DNA from: Treponema sp.
GTDB lineage: Bacteria; Spirochaetota; Spirochaetia; Treponematales; Treponemataceae
Reading direction: 5' to 3'
NCBI GenBank assembly: GCA_016286365.1
Contig: JAEESN010000013.1
Location: forward strand, 1-64,000
DNA length: 64,000 bases
Position numbers and translations under genes: made by a program. Shown in pieces: positions 24,644 to 33,983 of the stretch (positions are counted from its first letter, which is position 1; every line of letters begins with the position of its first letter). The notes under the pieces were generated by a model. It made no database searches, was not told the origin of the DNA, and saw only the letters and a program-made list of their open reading frames with translations.

Positions 24644-26362
24644 TTATTTTTTTGCAAGCTGTTTTTTGAAAGTAGAAATACCTTCGATTACAAGGATAAC
24701 AGCTAAAACTGTCATTGCAGCGGCAAAGAATAACTGGAACCAGTTACCCCATGCAAAAGCACCGGCATCACCTTTGCAGAAGGCCTTAATTATACTGTAG
24801 ATTTTGATTACAAGAGAAGTAAGGGTAGCAGCAAGCATAAAGATCATAGGGATGAAGAACATCTTGTTGTCTTTTCCTACATTACCAAGCCATGCAGCAA
24901 CTGCCAGTAAAGCGATACCTGCAAGGAGCTGGTTTGCAGCACCAAAGAGACCCCAGATCTGAGAAAGCTGAAGACCACCAAGAATACATCCGATTACAAC
25001 CATCAAAGTTGTTCCGAATAATGGGTGAGCTAAAACTTTTCTTACACCAGAAGCATCCTTCCATGTGTTTTCGTTATCCTTTAAGAATAATTCAGCGAAC
25101 ATAAAGCGGCTCAAGCGTGTACCTGTATCAAGTGATGTTAAAGCGAATACAGAAACAGCGAGTGTGAGTAAAGCGTTGATTGTGTTATAAACGCCAGAAC
25201 CTTCTGGTCCGAACATGATGGCAATACCACCACCGAATGCTGCAGAAGGAGATCCGAATCCACCGCCTGTATATTTAGCAAATACCATACCAACGGCAAT
25301 CAAAGAAATGATACCGAGTGCAGATTCAATAAGCATTGAACCGTATCCTACAGCTTTGGCATGAGATTCGTTATCGAGCTGTTTAGAAGAAGTACCTGTA
25401 GAAATCAATGAGTGGAAACCAGAACAAGCACCACATGCAACTGTAATAAATAATGCAGGGAATAATGTTCCGAGTTTTGCGTTTGTCCATCCAGTGAATG
25501 CAGGAATTTCAAACTTAGCAGAACCTGTAATAGCAGAAATAATGATACCAACAACGGCAACAATCATCATAGCGTAAAGAAGGAATGATGAAAGATAATC
25601 ACGAGGCTGGAGCATAATCCATACAGGAATTAAAGAAGCAATTGCGATGTAAACACCGATGAATACAATCCATGCAGTGCGGCTCATGGCAAATCCGCAT
25701 TTTAATCCGATAAAGATGATTGCAACAATACCGATGATTCCGATGATTGTAGCAGGAAGAGTTTTTACTCCGCCCTTATTAGTAATAATTCCATAAATTA
25801 CAGCAAGAACAATGAATAAAAGAGAAATCATTGCTGTAGTCTGATTGTTTGTAGGTGAAGTGATAAAGCCGAACATTTTTTCGCTTCCGGCTGCAGTAAA
25901 GAATGTACCTGCAACAACGTTTACAAACGACGCAATTACAAGAATCAAAACGAGAAGGGCAAAGATAATAAAGAGCTTCTTTGCGCGTGAACCCATTGAA
26001 TCCTTGATGATTTCACCAACAGATTTTCCGTCGTGGCGGATTGATGCAAACAAAGAACCAAAGTCCTGAAGTCCACCAAAGAAAATACCACCAATTACAC
26101 ACCAAAGGAATACAGGAACCCATCCGAATACAGCAGCCTGAATAGGACCGTTGATTGGACCAGCTCCAGCGATAGATGAGAAGTGATGTCCCATCAAAAC
26201 TGCAGGTTTTGCAGCTACGTAATCAACCCCGTCTTCTTTTTCGATAGCAGGGGTTTTTCTTGTAGGGTCAATTCCCCACTTTTTTGCCAACCATGATCCG
26301 TAGAAAACGTAACCAAGGAACAGCAAAGCAATAGCAGCAATAATGATTAGTAATGCTGTCAT
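24644..26362 (-). CDS. cstA: CstA-family peptide/pyruvate transporter (carbon starvation protein A)
   Basis: A 572-residue membrane protein with about 16 helices. The N-terminal CstA signature is clear: YVAAKPAVLMGHHFSSIAGAGPINGP (about 50-75), the block that in Escherichia coli CstA and BtsT marks peptide or pyruvate importers. It is shorter than E. coli CstA (~700) and closer to the compact form in many anaerobes. An AGGAGG ribosome binding site stands before the ATG. A small unrecognised gene lies 25 bp upstream and may be co-transcribed. Substrate undetermined. Confidence 0.88.
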   Translation of the reverse strand: MTALLIIIAAIALLFLGYVFYGSWLAKKWGIDPTRKTPAIEKEDGVDYVAAKPAVLMGHHFSSIAGAGPINGPIQAAVFGWVPVFLWCVIGGIFFGGLQDFGSLFASIRHDGKSVGEIIKDSMGSRAKKLFIIFALLVLILVIASFVNVVAGTFFTAAGSEKMFGFITSPTNNQTTAMISLLFIVLAVIYGIITNKGGVKTLPATIIGIIGIVAIIFIGLKCGFAMSRTAWIVFIGVYIAIASLIPVWIMLQPRDYLSSFLLYAMMIVAVVGIIISAITGSAKFEIPAFTGWTNAKLGTLFPALFITVACGACSGFHSLISTGTSSKQLDNESHAKAVGYGSMLIESALGIISLIAVGMVFAKYTGGGFGSPSAAFGGGIAIMFGPEGSGVYNTINALLTLAVSVFALTSLDTGTRLSRFMFAELFLKDNENTWKDASGVRKVLAHPLFGTTLMVVIGCILGGLQLSQIWGLFGAANQLLAGIALLAVAAWLGNVGKDNKMFFIPMIFMLAATLTSLVIKIYSIIKAFCKGDAGAFAWGNWFQLFFAAAMTVLAVILVIEGISTFKKQLAKK

Positions 26363-26387
26363 TTTTTTTCCTCCTGGAAAATTTTTT

Positions 26388-26873
26388 TTATTTTGCTAAC
26401 AAGCTTTTTAAGTCCTTGCCAAGTCTGTTATAAGCAGTCTGGTTCGAAGAAAGCTCAATTGCAATCAGTCTGAAATTACTCCATCCCCAAATTCCAAGTT
26501 TATAAGTTTTAGAAAGCTTAGTCCTTTTTATTTTTTTTGCGACATCATCCTCAAAGGAATCTGCAATGATGATGAGCGTTACATCGGAATTTCTGTGGCC
26601 GTTATATGGATGCACCTTCGCTATGCCGTTATCCCACGAAGCTTTTACAAAACGGTTTAATTCATCTTCCGTAAGCTTTTGAGTCTCTGCAAAGTAAACG
26701 TAATCGTTTGAATCTATATCAGCGATTTTTGCCTGTTTTACTAAAAAATACTGCTCGTTATGAGAGCTGAAAGTTGCCTGGGCAGAAAAAGGAGGTGTGA
26801 TATCATCTTCTTTTATGGTGTAGTATTTTTTAAAAGCGGGTAATAACTTTGTAAGATATTCCTTTGTATCCAT
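26388..26873 (-). CDS. Conserved-looking cytoplasmic protein of unknown function, upstream of cstA
   Basis: A 161-residue soluble protein without signal peptide or membrane segments. It has a beta-rich N-terminal half and a basic stretch (AKKIKRTKLSKTYKLGIWGW, about 112-131) before an amphipathic C-terminal helix. I recognise no family. It starts the leftward unit that continues into cstA and is divergent from the AAA+ ATPase gene. A regulatory role for cstA or a partner role for the ATPase are both only guesses from position. Confidence 0.6.
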   Translation of the reverse strand: MDTKEYLTKLLPAFKKYYTIKEDDITPPFSAQATFSSHNEQYFLVKQAKIADIDSNDYVYFAETQKLTEDELNRFVKASWDNGIAKVHPYNGHRNSDVTLIIIADSFEDDVAKKIKRTKLSKTYKLGIWGWSNFRLIAIELSSNQTAYNRLGKDLKSLLAK

Positions 26874-26962
26874 TTTTACATTTTAATCCTTAACAGTAAA
26901 AAAGTAAAATTTTACTGAAAAAATTCAGTTATTATTAATAAATTATATGCTATAATCAGACT

Positions 26963-28102
26963 ATGAAAAGACGATTAATACCATTTTTTATTATTCTGAT
27001 TATAGGACTTTGCGGGGCCGCGTTCTGGTTTTTTACAGAATATCAATACACAAATTACACAGAAGAATCTTACAGACTCTTTGCAGAAAATCTTGAAAAA
27101 GGCTACTGGGATAAAATAGAAATAAAATCAAATTATATTCTTGCCCGCGATGGGATTACCGGCTGCTGGTGTAAAATCAAAAAGCCTGAATCTCCGCTTC
27201 TAGAAGAATATGTAAAACGCTATGCTGATGATGTAACTGTAGAAGCGTCTGCATCGGATGTTTTTAATCTTGTTTTTGATTTACTTTTTTATACGGTTTT
27301 CTTTGGTGTGATTATTATTGCCTTCCGAAAATTTATCAGCCCTAATACATTCAAAGTTGTTTATAACACAAAGGTAAAGTTTGATGATGTTGTTGGGATG
27401 GATGCCTTAAAGAAAAATATGGCCCAGATAATCGAGGTGATGAATCATCCGTCTGAATATGCAAAAAAGGGAATAAGACTTCCGCGCGGAATTTTACTCG
27501 AAGGAGAACCTGGTAACGGAAAGACTTTATTTGCAAGAGCCCTTGCGGGAGAAGCCAAGGTTAATTTTATTCCTGCCAAAGCAACTGATTTTGAAAGCAT
27601 GTTTATGGCAATAGGTCCGTTAAAGGTAAAGCTTTTATTTGCAAAGGCAAGACGCCGTGCTCCCTGTATTGTTTTTATAGATGAGTTTGATGGAATCGGA
27701 ACTGTGAGAAATTACAGTGGTAGCGCACTCGAAACAGAAAATACTAGAATTGTAACAGCTTTATTAAATGAACTTGACGGATTTAAGGCAAGTAACGGTG
27801 TAGTAGTGATAGCGGCAACTAACAGCATTCATGCATTGGACCCGGCGCTCATAAGACCCGGTCGTTTTGATGCAAAGTTTAAAGTCCCTTATCCTGATTC
27901 AGCTGCCCGCGAAAAACTTATCAAGATGTATACAAAAGATAAAACACTTTCTTCGGAATGCCCTGTTTCTTCGCTTGTGAAAAAGTTTGACGGATGGTCT
28001 TGTGCAAAGATTGAATCAACACTCAATTCTGCCGCTTTGTATGCCCGTCAGGAGGGCCGCGAAGAAATAATGATGAAAGACATCGAAGCTGTGAATAATT
28101 AG
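26963..28102 (+). CDS. FtsH-like membrane AAA+ ATPase lacking the protease domain
   Basis: A 379-residue protein with FtsH topology: membrane helices at about 7-26 and 103-121 around an external domain, then one AAA+ module. Walker A GEPGNGKT is at 181-188, Walker B IDEFD at 239-243, and the second region of homology ends in the arginine-finger motif RPGRFD (298-303). The protein stops after the helical lid, so the zinc protease part (HEXXH) of true FtsH is absent. It could unfold or extract membrane proteins without degrading them. TATAAT lies 6 bp before the ATG, without a ribosome binding site. Confidence 0.85.
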   Translation: MKRRLIPFFIILIIGLCGAAFWFFTEYQYTNYTEESYRLFAENLEKGYWDKIEIKSNYILARDGITGCWCKIKKPESPLLEEYVKRYADDVTVEASASDVFNLVFDLLFYTVFFGVIIIAFRKFISPNTFKVVYNTKVKFDDVVGMDALKKNMAQIIEVMNHPSEYAKKGIRLPRGILLEGEPGNGKTLFARALAGEAKVNFIPAKATDFESMFMAIGPLKVKLLFAKARRRAPCIVFIDEFDGIGTVRNYSGSALETENTRIVTALLNELDGFKASNGVVVIAATNSIHALDPALIRPGRFDAKFKVPYPDSAAREKLIKMYTKDKTLSSECPVSSLVKKFDGWSCAKIESTLNSAALYARQEGREEIMMKDIEAVNN

Positions 28103-28108
28103 TTCTTT

Positions 28109-30046
28109 TTACTTAGGAATCTTTACTTCCAGAAGCGACTTCATATTCATATAGTTTTTAACCGGCTCATTGTCTTTTGAATAGGAAAGGCGGATGAGTT
28201 CTCCAAGCGGCGAAGAAAAAAGTTCTTTATCGAGCGCTTTAAGTTCGTCTTTTAAGGTAGGTGAGTTTGTGATGCAGAGTTCTACCCCCCGATTGATTTT
28301 CTGTATGAGAAAGCGATATGAGTCAAAGAATTCTTTTTGGGCGGCAGAAAATAGTGCTTCGTTTTTGTAGAAGGATTTGTTTTCTCCGCCTATGCGATGT
28401 AATGTTTTATCGGCAGAAGCTTCTTCCCCCGCGCGATGCAATGTTTTATCGACAGAAGCTTCTTCCCCCGCGCGATGCAAGGATTCTACGCCCCCCTGAT
28501 GCAATGTATTACCGATAGCAGAATTATCACCCGAGCGAAGAGATGTCTCACCGGCTGAAGAATTACCTTTTCCGCTCAATCCCTCTCCCCCAAAAATCTC
28601 CTCCACATCCTTAAACTCAATCCCCGGAATCTTCATGCTCTTTTTGGAAAGCGACCAGGTTTTAACTTCTGAGTTTCCCTCTGTCTTACTTTCGAACCAC
28701 CATGCAAACATTTTCATGCGGCTGTCGGTCAAAACTTTATTTCCTTCGTAGTCAAATCCTTCTTCCGCGTTTGCACTGTGAATTATTTTATAGCTTAAAG
28801 TATCAGATGTAGAAAGCCTTGTTCCGGTTTTTATGATTGTCTGTTCTGCGCTGCTTCCCTTTATGTGAGTCTGTTTTGAAGGGTAAGAAAGATCAAGTCC
28901 TGCAAGATAAATATTTTTTGCTCCGCATAAACCCGCAAAGGTCCAGGCAGATGATGCAACAGAACCGCCCGCACCAAGGTTTCCGAATTCAGAAGAACGG
29001 CTTTCAAAAAAACTGCTTACAGGAATCATATCTGAGCATAAAAGTGTTTCCTTACATTCAAAACGAAAGACGCCCGGATGAACGCTCAAAGGTGCAATCA
29101 TTATGCTCGAAGGAGATTTTAATCCCATGATGTGTTTATATGCGTAATACTGAGGGTCTGTGATTATTATAAAGTCAGGTTCCACGCTGTAGCTTAGGAG
29201 TGCTTTAAGCGCAGTTTCTACACAGATGATTTTATATTTTTTTTGTAGAACTTTTAAGTGAGGTAAGATTTCCCCGAGCGAAGGTCCTGCCGCAGTGAGG
29301 ATAAAATCAGTTCGGGATTCGAGATTTCCTAAAAAATCATTCACCGTACGGCAGGTTTTAATTTGCGCCAGATTTTTTATGCTGTTACGAAGCCAGAGCT
29401 TTGAAAACTTTTTAAAGGTGGCTGCATTTATATCGTTCTTTTTTTTGTTTCTTTCTATAAGCTCCTGCACAAGCTTAAAATAGTTTTCGTCGTGGGCCGT
29501 AAAGGCCTGGTTTATAAAAACAAAGGAATCGCTTAATCCGCCCGAAACTGCAATTTTATTCTGGTTTTCTATGAGAGGGATAATCTGATCGATGGGACAG
29601 GCGAGGGCAAGAACAAGGTTTTCTACTTTAAAAACTTCTTCCCAGTCAAGGATGCTTAAAGCACCGAAAAAATGAAGAAGGTCGCTTTCTATGATAATCA
29701 GTTTTTTTTCTTTTGCAAATTCTGCATTCTGGTTTATAGCTTTTGCAGCGGCGATTACATGGTATCCAAGACCAAAGCCTGCAAAAATGATATTTGTATT
29801 CTTAGAGATATTCTGGCAAATACTTTCTGCTTCCCTCGAAGGATTATATGAAGAATGGAGGAGCTTTCCGTTTTCGCTTGCAGTCATTTCGCCGTTTTTT
29901 GCCTGACTCAGAGTCCAGAAATCAAGCTTAGATAAATCATCAGCGAATTCTTTTTCGTATAGTGAAAACTGATTTTCGTACATCCGGTAAAGAGCGGCAA
30001 ATCTGGTTTTTAAAAGCGATACATTTTTATTCCAGATAGAGTTCAA
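28109..30046 (-). CDS. MAF/DUF115 protein (MptE-like), probable flagellin glycosylation factor
   Basis: A 645-residue protein. The central domain (about 240-430) matches DUF115 / 6-hydroxymethylpterin pyrophosphokinase MptE-like sequences: LTAAGPSLGEILPHLK, IICVETALKALL, PDFIIITDPQ, and GAKNIYLAGLDLSYP with TH shortly after. In motile bacteria this family (motility-associated factors) attaches nonulosonic sugars to flagellin, which would suit spirochaetal periplasmic flagella; that role is inferred. The C-terminal part (about 490-560) holds a low-complexity insert with 13-residue tandem repeats (AGEEASVDKTLHR type). It overlaps the PBP gene by 20 bp. Confidence 0.8.
   Translation of the reverse strand: MNSIWNKNVSLLKTRFAALYRMYENQFSLYEKEFADDLSKLDFWTLSQAKNGEMTASENGKLLHSSYNPSREAESICQNISKNTNIIFAGFGLGYHVIAAAKAINQNAEFAKEKKLIIIESDLLHFFGALSILDWEEVFKVENLVLALACPIDQIIPLIENQNKIAVSGGLSDSFVFINQAFTAHDENYFKLVQELIERNKKKNDINAATFKKFSKLWLRNSIKNLAQIKTCRTVNDFLGNLESRTDFILTAAGPSLGEILPHLKVLQKKYKIICVETALKALLSYSVEPDFIIITDPQYYAYKHIMGLKSPSSIMIAPLSVHPGVFRFECKETLLCSDMIPVSSFFESRSSEFGNLGAGGSVASSAWTFAGLCGAKNIYLAGLDLSYPSKQTHIKGSSAEQTIIKTGTRLSTSDTLSYKIIHSANAEEGFDYEGNKVLTDSRMKMFAWWFESKTEGNSEVKTWSLSKKSMKIPGIEFKDVEEIFGGEGLSGKGNSSAGETSLRSGDNSAIGNTLHQGGVESLHRAGEEASVDKTLHRAGEEASADKTLHRIGGENKSFYKNEALFSAAQKEFFDSYRFLIQKINRGVELCITNSPTLKDELKALDKELFSSPLGELIRLSYSKDNEPVKNYMNMKSLLEVKIPK
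28394..28480. repeat. 39-bp in-frame tandem repeat inside the MAF/DUF115 gene
   Basis: Two 39-bp units (28394-28432 and 28433-28471) differ at only two positions, and a third partial unit (28472-28480) leads into a degenerate copy. Each unit encodes 13 residues, so copy-number change keeps the frame. Runs of five or six C (plus strand) recur at the unit borders. Confidence 0.9.
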
Positions 30047-31892
30047 TTACCATGTCCTTTGTGATTGGAGTTCCAGGAGCCGGAGTCTGGCTTGTTACCC
30101 ATCCGCTTCCGTTTATGTTCAGCTTGATGCCAGGAATATCTATAAGTCCCATGAGCTCTTTTTTAGAGCAGCCTGTAAAGTCAGGTAAAGAATCCCCGAT
30201 TTTTACAGAAGTGTTTCCAGGAAGCTGAATAATTCCGTTGTGTTCAACAGAAGAAGCACCGCCGCGCCTCATTCCAAGGTGGTCTATGATTACATCTGCG
30301 GCCTTACCGATTACAGGTGCTACGATTCGTCCTGCATAAGTTTCGCCCTTTGCTTTTTCTACTACGATGTAAAGAATAATCTGCGGGTCATCAATCGGGA
30401 AGATAGCAATACAGTTAGAAAGGAAGTCTGTGTCGCTGTATCCGCCGTTTACCTTATCGGCCATCTGTGCAGTACCTGTTTTTACACCAATTTCTACGTC
30501 TCCAAGATTTGCCTTGGAACCTGTTCCCGTAGAAGCAGTTGTTGCCATACAGCTTAAGATGTACTGTGCCGAATTTTTATTCATAGCTTGAGTTTTATAT
30601 TCAGGTGTGTGTGAGTAAATTATTTTTCCGTCGCGGTCTACAATTTTATTTATAACGGTGAGTCTTACAGGAACTCCTTCGTTTGCAATTGCAGTTGCAG
30701 CCTGTACCATCTGAAGGGCAGAAACACTTATTTCCTGTCCGATTGCGATTGTTGGTTTAGAACGTGCAGACCAGGTTTTTGCATCGGGTTCTTTTACAAA
30801 GCCTGTAGTTTCTCCCGAAAGTTCAATTCCTGTTTTTTCGCCAAAGCCTAAAAGTTTGATTCGTTTTATGAATTCTCTGTCAGGAATCTTTTCTGCAATC
30901 TGGCCAAGAACATCGTTGCACGAATATTTTAATGCTTCGCGTGGAGTAAGCCATCCGTGGTGATCAAGACACTTAATCCTGATTGTTTCCCCGTTTGGAA
31001 GTCTCTTTTCGTATCCGCCGTCGCAGAGGTAAGAATCGTTTGGAGAGATGGAATGTTCATCAACTGCAATTCCTACAGTAAAGATTTTAAATACAGAACC
31101 CGGTTCGTAAGCGTTGTTCGAAGGTCTGTTGATTTTAGATTCAGAAGATTCAGAGCCGTATTCATTTAAGTTGGCAGAAGGAAGGCTTATATAAGAAAGA
31201 ATTTCACCTGTCCTTGAATCAGCTGCAATAAGCATCATGCTTTCGGCACCTGTTTCTTCCATAGTCTGGTAAGCAATCTGTTCAAGCTTATACTGAAGGT
31301 TTGAGTCGATTGTAAGATAGATGTTTTTTCCCTGCTCAGGATTATCTTTAGAAGGATCTACAGGAGGAGAAAGAATGCTTTGCTGTGAAAATTCAATTCC
31401 GGCAAGTCCGTAACCTTCATCACCCATGTAACCAATCAGTTGGGAAGCAAGCGCATAGTTAGGATAGATTCGCCCCGGGATTTTTTCGTAAGTAATAAAA
31501 TTATATCCGTTTTCTGCGGCAACTTTTTTAATATCATCATATTCATTAAAGGTTGCCTTTTTCTTAAGGATTACGTATTCGCGCTTTTTATCAATCTTTT
31601 TAAAAAGCTCATCGGCTGTTGTATCGAACACATAAGCCATGGCTTTTGCAAACTGTTCTTTATTATCAATATCTTTTGTGTTAAGACCAATTCTGTAAAA
31701 GGTAGTCTGAACTGCAAGAGGAACTCCGTATCTGTCTGTGATTGTACCTCGTTCTACAGTGGCAAGATTTTTTGCAGAAGATTTTACAGTTACAACGGCG
31801 AGTTTAAAATATCCTATGACAGTTACACTAAGAAGAAGCAGGCAGAGCCCAAAGAATAAAAAAATGCGTTTTTCCCTAAAAAAACCGTTCAT
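30027..31892 (-). CDS. ftsI: Penicillin-binding protein, FtsI/PBP2 class B transpeptidase with PASTA domain
   Basis: A 621-residue class B PBP that cross-links peptidoglycan. An N-terminal membrane anchor (10-32) is followed by the dimerisation domain (ERGTITDRYG at 48-56) and the transpeptidase, with SVFK at 266-269 (catalytic Ser), SCN at 324-326 and KTG at 471-473. A single PASTA domain forms the C-terminus (~560-621). PASTA makes a septal FtsI/SpoVD-like role more likely than an elongation PBP2. lepB precedes it by 2 bp and the MAF gene overlaps its end, so the three form one operon. Confidence 0.92.
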   Translation of the reverse strand: MNGFFREKRIFLFFGLCLLLLSVTVIGYFKLAVVTVKSSAKNLATVERGTITDRYGVPLAVQTTFYRIGLNTKDIDNKEQFAKAMAYVFDTTADELFKKIDKKREYVILKKKATFNEYDDIKKVAAENGYNFITYEKIPGRIYPNYALASQLIGYMGDEGYGLAGIEFSQQSILSPPVDPSKDNPEQGKNIYLTIDSNLQYKLEQIAYQTMEETGAESMMLIAADSRTGEILSYISLPSANLNEYGSESSESKINRPSNNAYEPGSVFKIFTVGIAVDEHSISPNDSYLCDGGYEKRLPNGETIRIKCLDHHGWLTPREALKYSCNDVLGQIAEKIPDREFIKRIKLLGFGEKTGIELSGETTGFVKEPDAKTWSARSKPTIAIGQEISVSALQMVQAATAIANEGVPVRLTVINKIVDRDGKIIYSHTPEYKTQAMNKNSAQYILSCMATTASTGTGSKANLGDVEIGVKTGTAQMADKVNGGYSDTDFLSNCIAIFPIDDPQIILYIVVEKAKGETYAGRIVAPVIGKAADVIIDHLGMRRGGASSVEHNGIIQLPGNTSVKIGDSLPDFTGCSKKELMGLIDIPGIKLNINGSGWVTSQTPAPGTPITKDMVIELYLE

Positions 31893-31894
31893 AG

Positions 31895-32434
31895 CTATTT
31901 ACCAATCACTTTTCCAGTAATATTTTTGACAGAAACAAATCCGTAATCCCTTGAATCCACCGAATTAGAATCATTATCTCCAAGAACAAATATAAATCCT
32001 TCCGGGACTTTTTTGCAGTCTCCAAACTGAATCGCCTGTTCCGTAGAAAGAATCACTCTTCTGTCTTCTATATCTATATAATGAAAATAATACTCTGAAT
32101 CATATATAATTTCTAGAGAGTCACCCTCGGTTAAAACACAGCGCTTTATGATATTTTTATTATCGTGCATATAAAAAACTACATCATTTTTCTGGGGTGT
32201 TTTCCATTGAAGAAAATACCGGCCCTTAAACGGAATCTGAAGCCCATACACAATTTTATTGATATAAACTGTATCTCCGTTGTGGATTGAATTAATCATC
32301 GACTGTCCGCTAATCCGCTGGTAATCAAAAAGAAAAAATTTAACAAAAAGTGCAATCAGAAATCCCGCCAGAACAATAAATCCGGCTCTGTCTAAGAGGC
32401 TTTTTCCTTCTTTATTATGATGATTTATTCCCAC
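31895..32434 (-). CDS. lepB: Signal peptidase I
   Basis: A 179-residue type I signal peptidase with one N-terminal membrane helix (about 16-36). The Ser/Lys dyad is visible: S45 in SGQSM and K97 in IIKRCV; the GDNDSNSVDSRDYG box follows near 150-163. It cleaves signal peptides of exported proteins at the outer face of the membrane. The start is GTG; no ribosome binding site is visible. Its 5' end overlaps that of the divergent LysM-M23 gene by 18 bp if both first starts are used. Confidence 0.9.
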   Translation of the reverse strand: MGINHHNKEGKSLLDRAGFIVLAGFLIALFVKFFLFDYQRISGQSMINSIHNGDTVYINKIVYGLQIPFKGRYFLQWKTPQKNDVVFYMHDNKNIIKRCVLTEGDSLEIIYDSEYYFHYIDIEDRRVILSTEQAIQFGDCKKVPEGFIFVLGDNDSNSVDSRDYGFVSVKNITGKVIGK

Positions 32435-33718
32435 AAAAATATTCTAAACCCAGATTTGTTTCCTGTCGATACACAAAATATGGAAATAATAAGTTTTATT
32501 AATCAGGATTATTCAGAAAGAAAAACACCAGGCTTTTTAAAACGCCCGAACTTTAAACGCACAGACTACAAACGTCCCGTAAAGGAAAGAAGTCTTTCTT
32601 CTTATGCAATTGCCTACCCGGATGAAGATATTACATTCAGAGCCGGAAGAATCAAAAGACAGCTTTCTCCAAAAGGAATTCTTATTGCAATTGGTCAGAT
32701 GGTTTCGCTTGCAACAGGATATATTTCGCTCAATCTTAAAAAGATTTTAATCAGCCTTATCTGTGTGATTGCAGGATTTTCCATTGGTGTTGCAAGTTAT
32801 AAGCTTATTATCTATAAACAGAATCACATTGGTGCTCTTACATTCAATAACGAAGATGATTCGGAACTTGATGCAGTAAGCCGCCTTATGTCTACTTTTG
32901 CACTCGACACTTCAGTTCAGATTGATGAGTTTGGTCACGTGCTTGGAGAAGAAATTGATTCATCTTCAATCGTTCTTACTCAGCCGGTAAGCTATCAGAC
33001 ATATACAGTTTTAGCAGGCGATACAATCGGTGGAATTGCAAAGAAATTCGGACTTTCAAATATTTCGACCCTTATTTCTGTAAACAATATTTCTAACGTA
33101 CGCTCGGTTTATGCAGGACAGAAACTTAAGATTCCTTCTATTGATGGTATCATCCATAAGGTAGGAAAGGGAGAAAGCCTTAATTCAATCGTAGAAAAGA
33201 ATAAGCTCAAGCTCGAAGTTCTGATTGATGTAAACGATCTTACTTCCGAAGTTTTATCTGTTGGTCAGGAAATCTTCCTTCCTGGAGTTTCTCTTGATGC
33301 AAATACATTAAGAAATGCAATGGGAGATTTATTCAAGCTTCCAATCAAAGCAAAATTCAGATGGACTTCTCCTTACGGCTACAGAATCGATCCTATTAAA
33401 AAGGTAAAGGCATTCCACACAGGAACAGATATGGCTTGCCCTACAGGAACACCGATTTTTGCAGCAATGAGCGGAACAGTTTCTTATACAGGTGTTTCAA
33501 GCGTATTTGGAAATTATGTAATCGTAAGTCATCCAAACGGATATCAGACTTTATATGCTCATATGTCAAAGATTCTTGTAAAGAAGGGACAGAGCGTTGG
33601 TCAGGATACAAAACTTGGACTTGTTGGTTCAACAGGATATTCAACCGGTCCACATCTTCACTTTACTGTTTATAAAAACGGAAAGATTGTAGATCCGATG
33701 ACGGTACTTAAAAAATAA
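32417..33718 (+). CDS. Membrane-anchored LysM-LysM-M23 peptidoglycan endopeptidase
   Basis: A 433-residue protein: a 100-residue cytoplasmic N-terminus, a membrane helix (about 108-133), two LysM domains (about 193-240 and 245-290) and a LytM/M23 metallopeptidase (about 320-430). The zinc ligands look intact: H334 and D338 in HTGTD and H415 in HLHF; H382 is the likely catalytic His. It should cut peptide cross-links in peptidoglycan. The first ATG overlaps the divergent lepB start and has no ribosome binding site; ATG 32480 is a possible alternative start. Confidence 0.88.
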   Translation: MMIYSHKNILNPDLFPVDTQNMEIISFINQDYSERKTPGFLKRPNFKRTDYKRPVKERSLSSYAIAYPDEDITFRAGRIKRQLSPKGILIAIGQMVSLATGYISLNLKKILISLICVIAGFSIGVASYKLIIYKQNHIGALTFNNEDDSELDAVSRLMSTFALDTSVQIDEFGHVLGEEIDSSSIVLTQPVSYQTYTVLAGDTIGGIAKKFGLSNISTLISVNNISNVRSVYAGQKLKIPSIDGIIHKVGKGESLNSIVEKNKLKLEVLIDVNDLTSEVLSVGQEIFLPGVSLDANTLRNAMGDLFKLPIKAKFRWTSPYGYRIDPIKKVKAFHTGTDMACPTGTPIFAAMSGTVSYTGVSSVFGNYVIVSHPNGYQTLYAHMSKILVKKGQSVGQDTKLGLVGSTGYSTGPHLHFTVYKNGKIVDPMTVLKK

Positions 33719-33740
33719 TCAAAGGTGGTGTAAAATATAA

Positions 33741-33983
33741 ATGTTTACTAAAGCAGTGTGCAAAGGATGCGGGCGTACAATTCAGAGTGATTTTCTGTAC
33801 TGCCCGTGGTGTGGTTATTCCAGAGTTTCAAATGCAGAAGAATCTCTGGATGTTTTGTTTAACAGGTTTAAAGAAAACCGTAAAGACAAACGTCGTAAAC
33901 AGCTTGATGCATTGGAAAAAGAGCTGGATGACTTAAAGCAGGAACTCGATGTTCTTGTATTGAGCGCGGAGATGCATAAATGA
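33741..33983 (+). CDS. Small zinc-ribbon and coiled-coil protein
   Basis: An 80-residue protein. Residues 7-24 form a zinc ribbon with Cys pairs at 7/10 and 21/24; residues 35-75 are a charged coiled coil (Lys/Arg then Glu/Leu heptads). AAAGGTGG upstream supports the start. It overlaps the next gene by 4 bp and follows the LysM-M23 gene after 22 bp. The family is not recognised; an oligomerising adaptor is a possible reading. Confidence 0.7.
   Translation: MFTKAVCKGCGRTIQSDFLYCPWCGYSRVSNAEESLDVLFNRFKENRKDKRRKQLDALEKELDDLKQELDVLVLSAEMHK

Noticed and set aside
28394-28480. CRISPR-like interpretation of the 39-bp repeats
   Set aside because: Units are directly adjacent without spacers and are in frame within a coding sequence.
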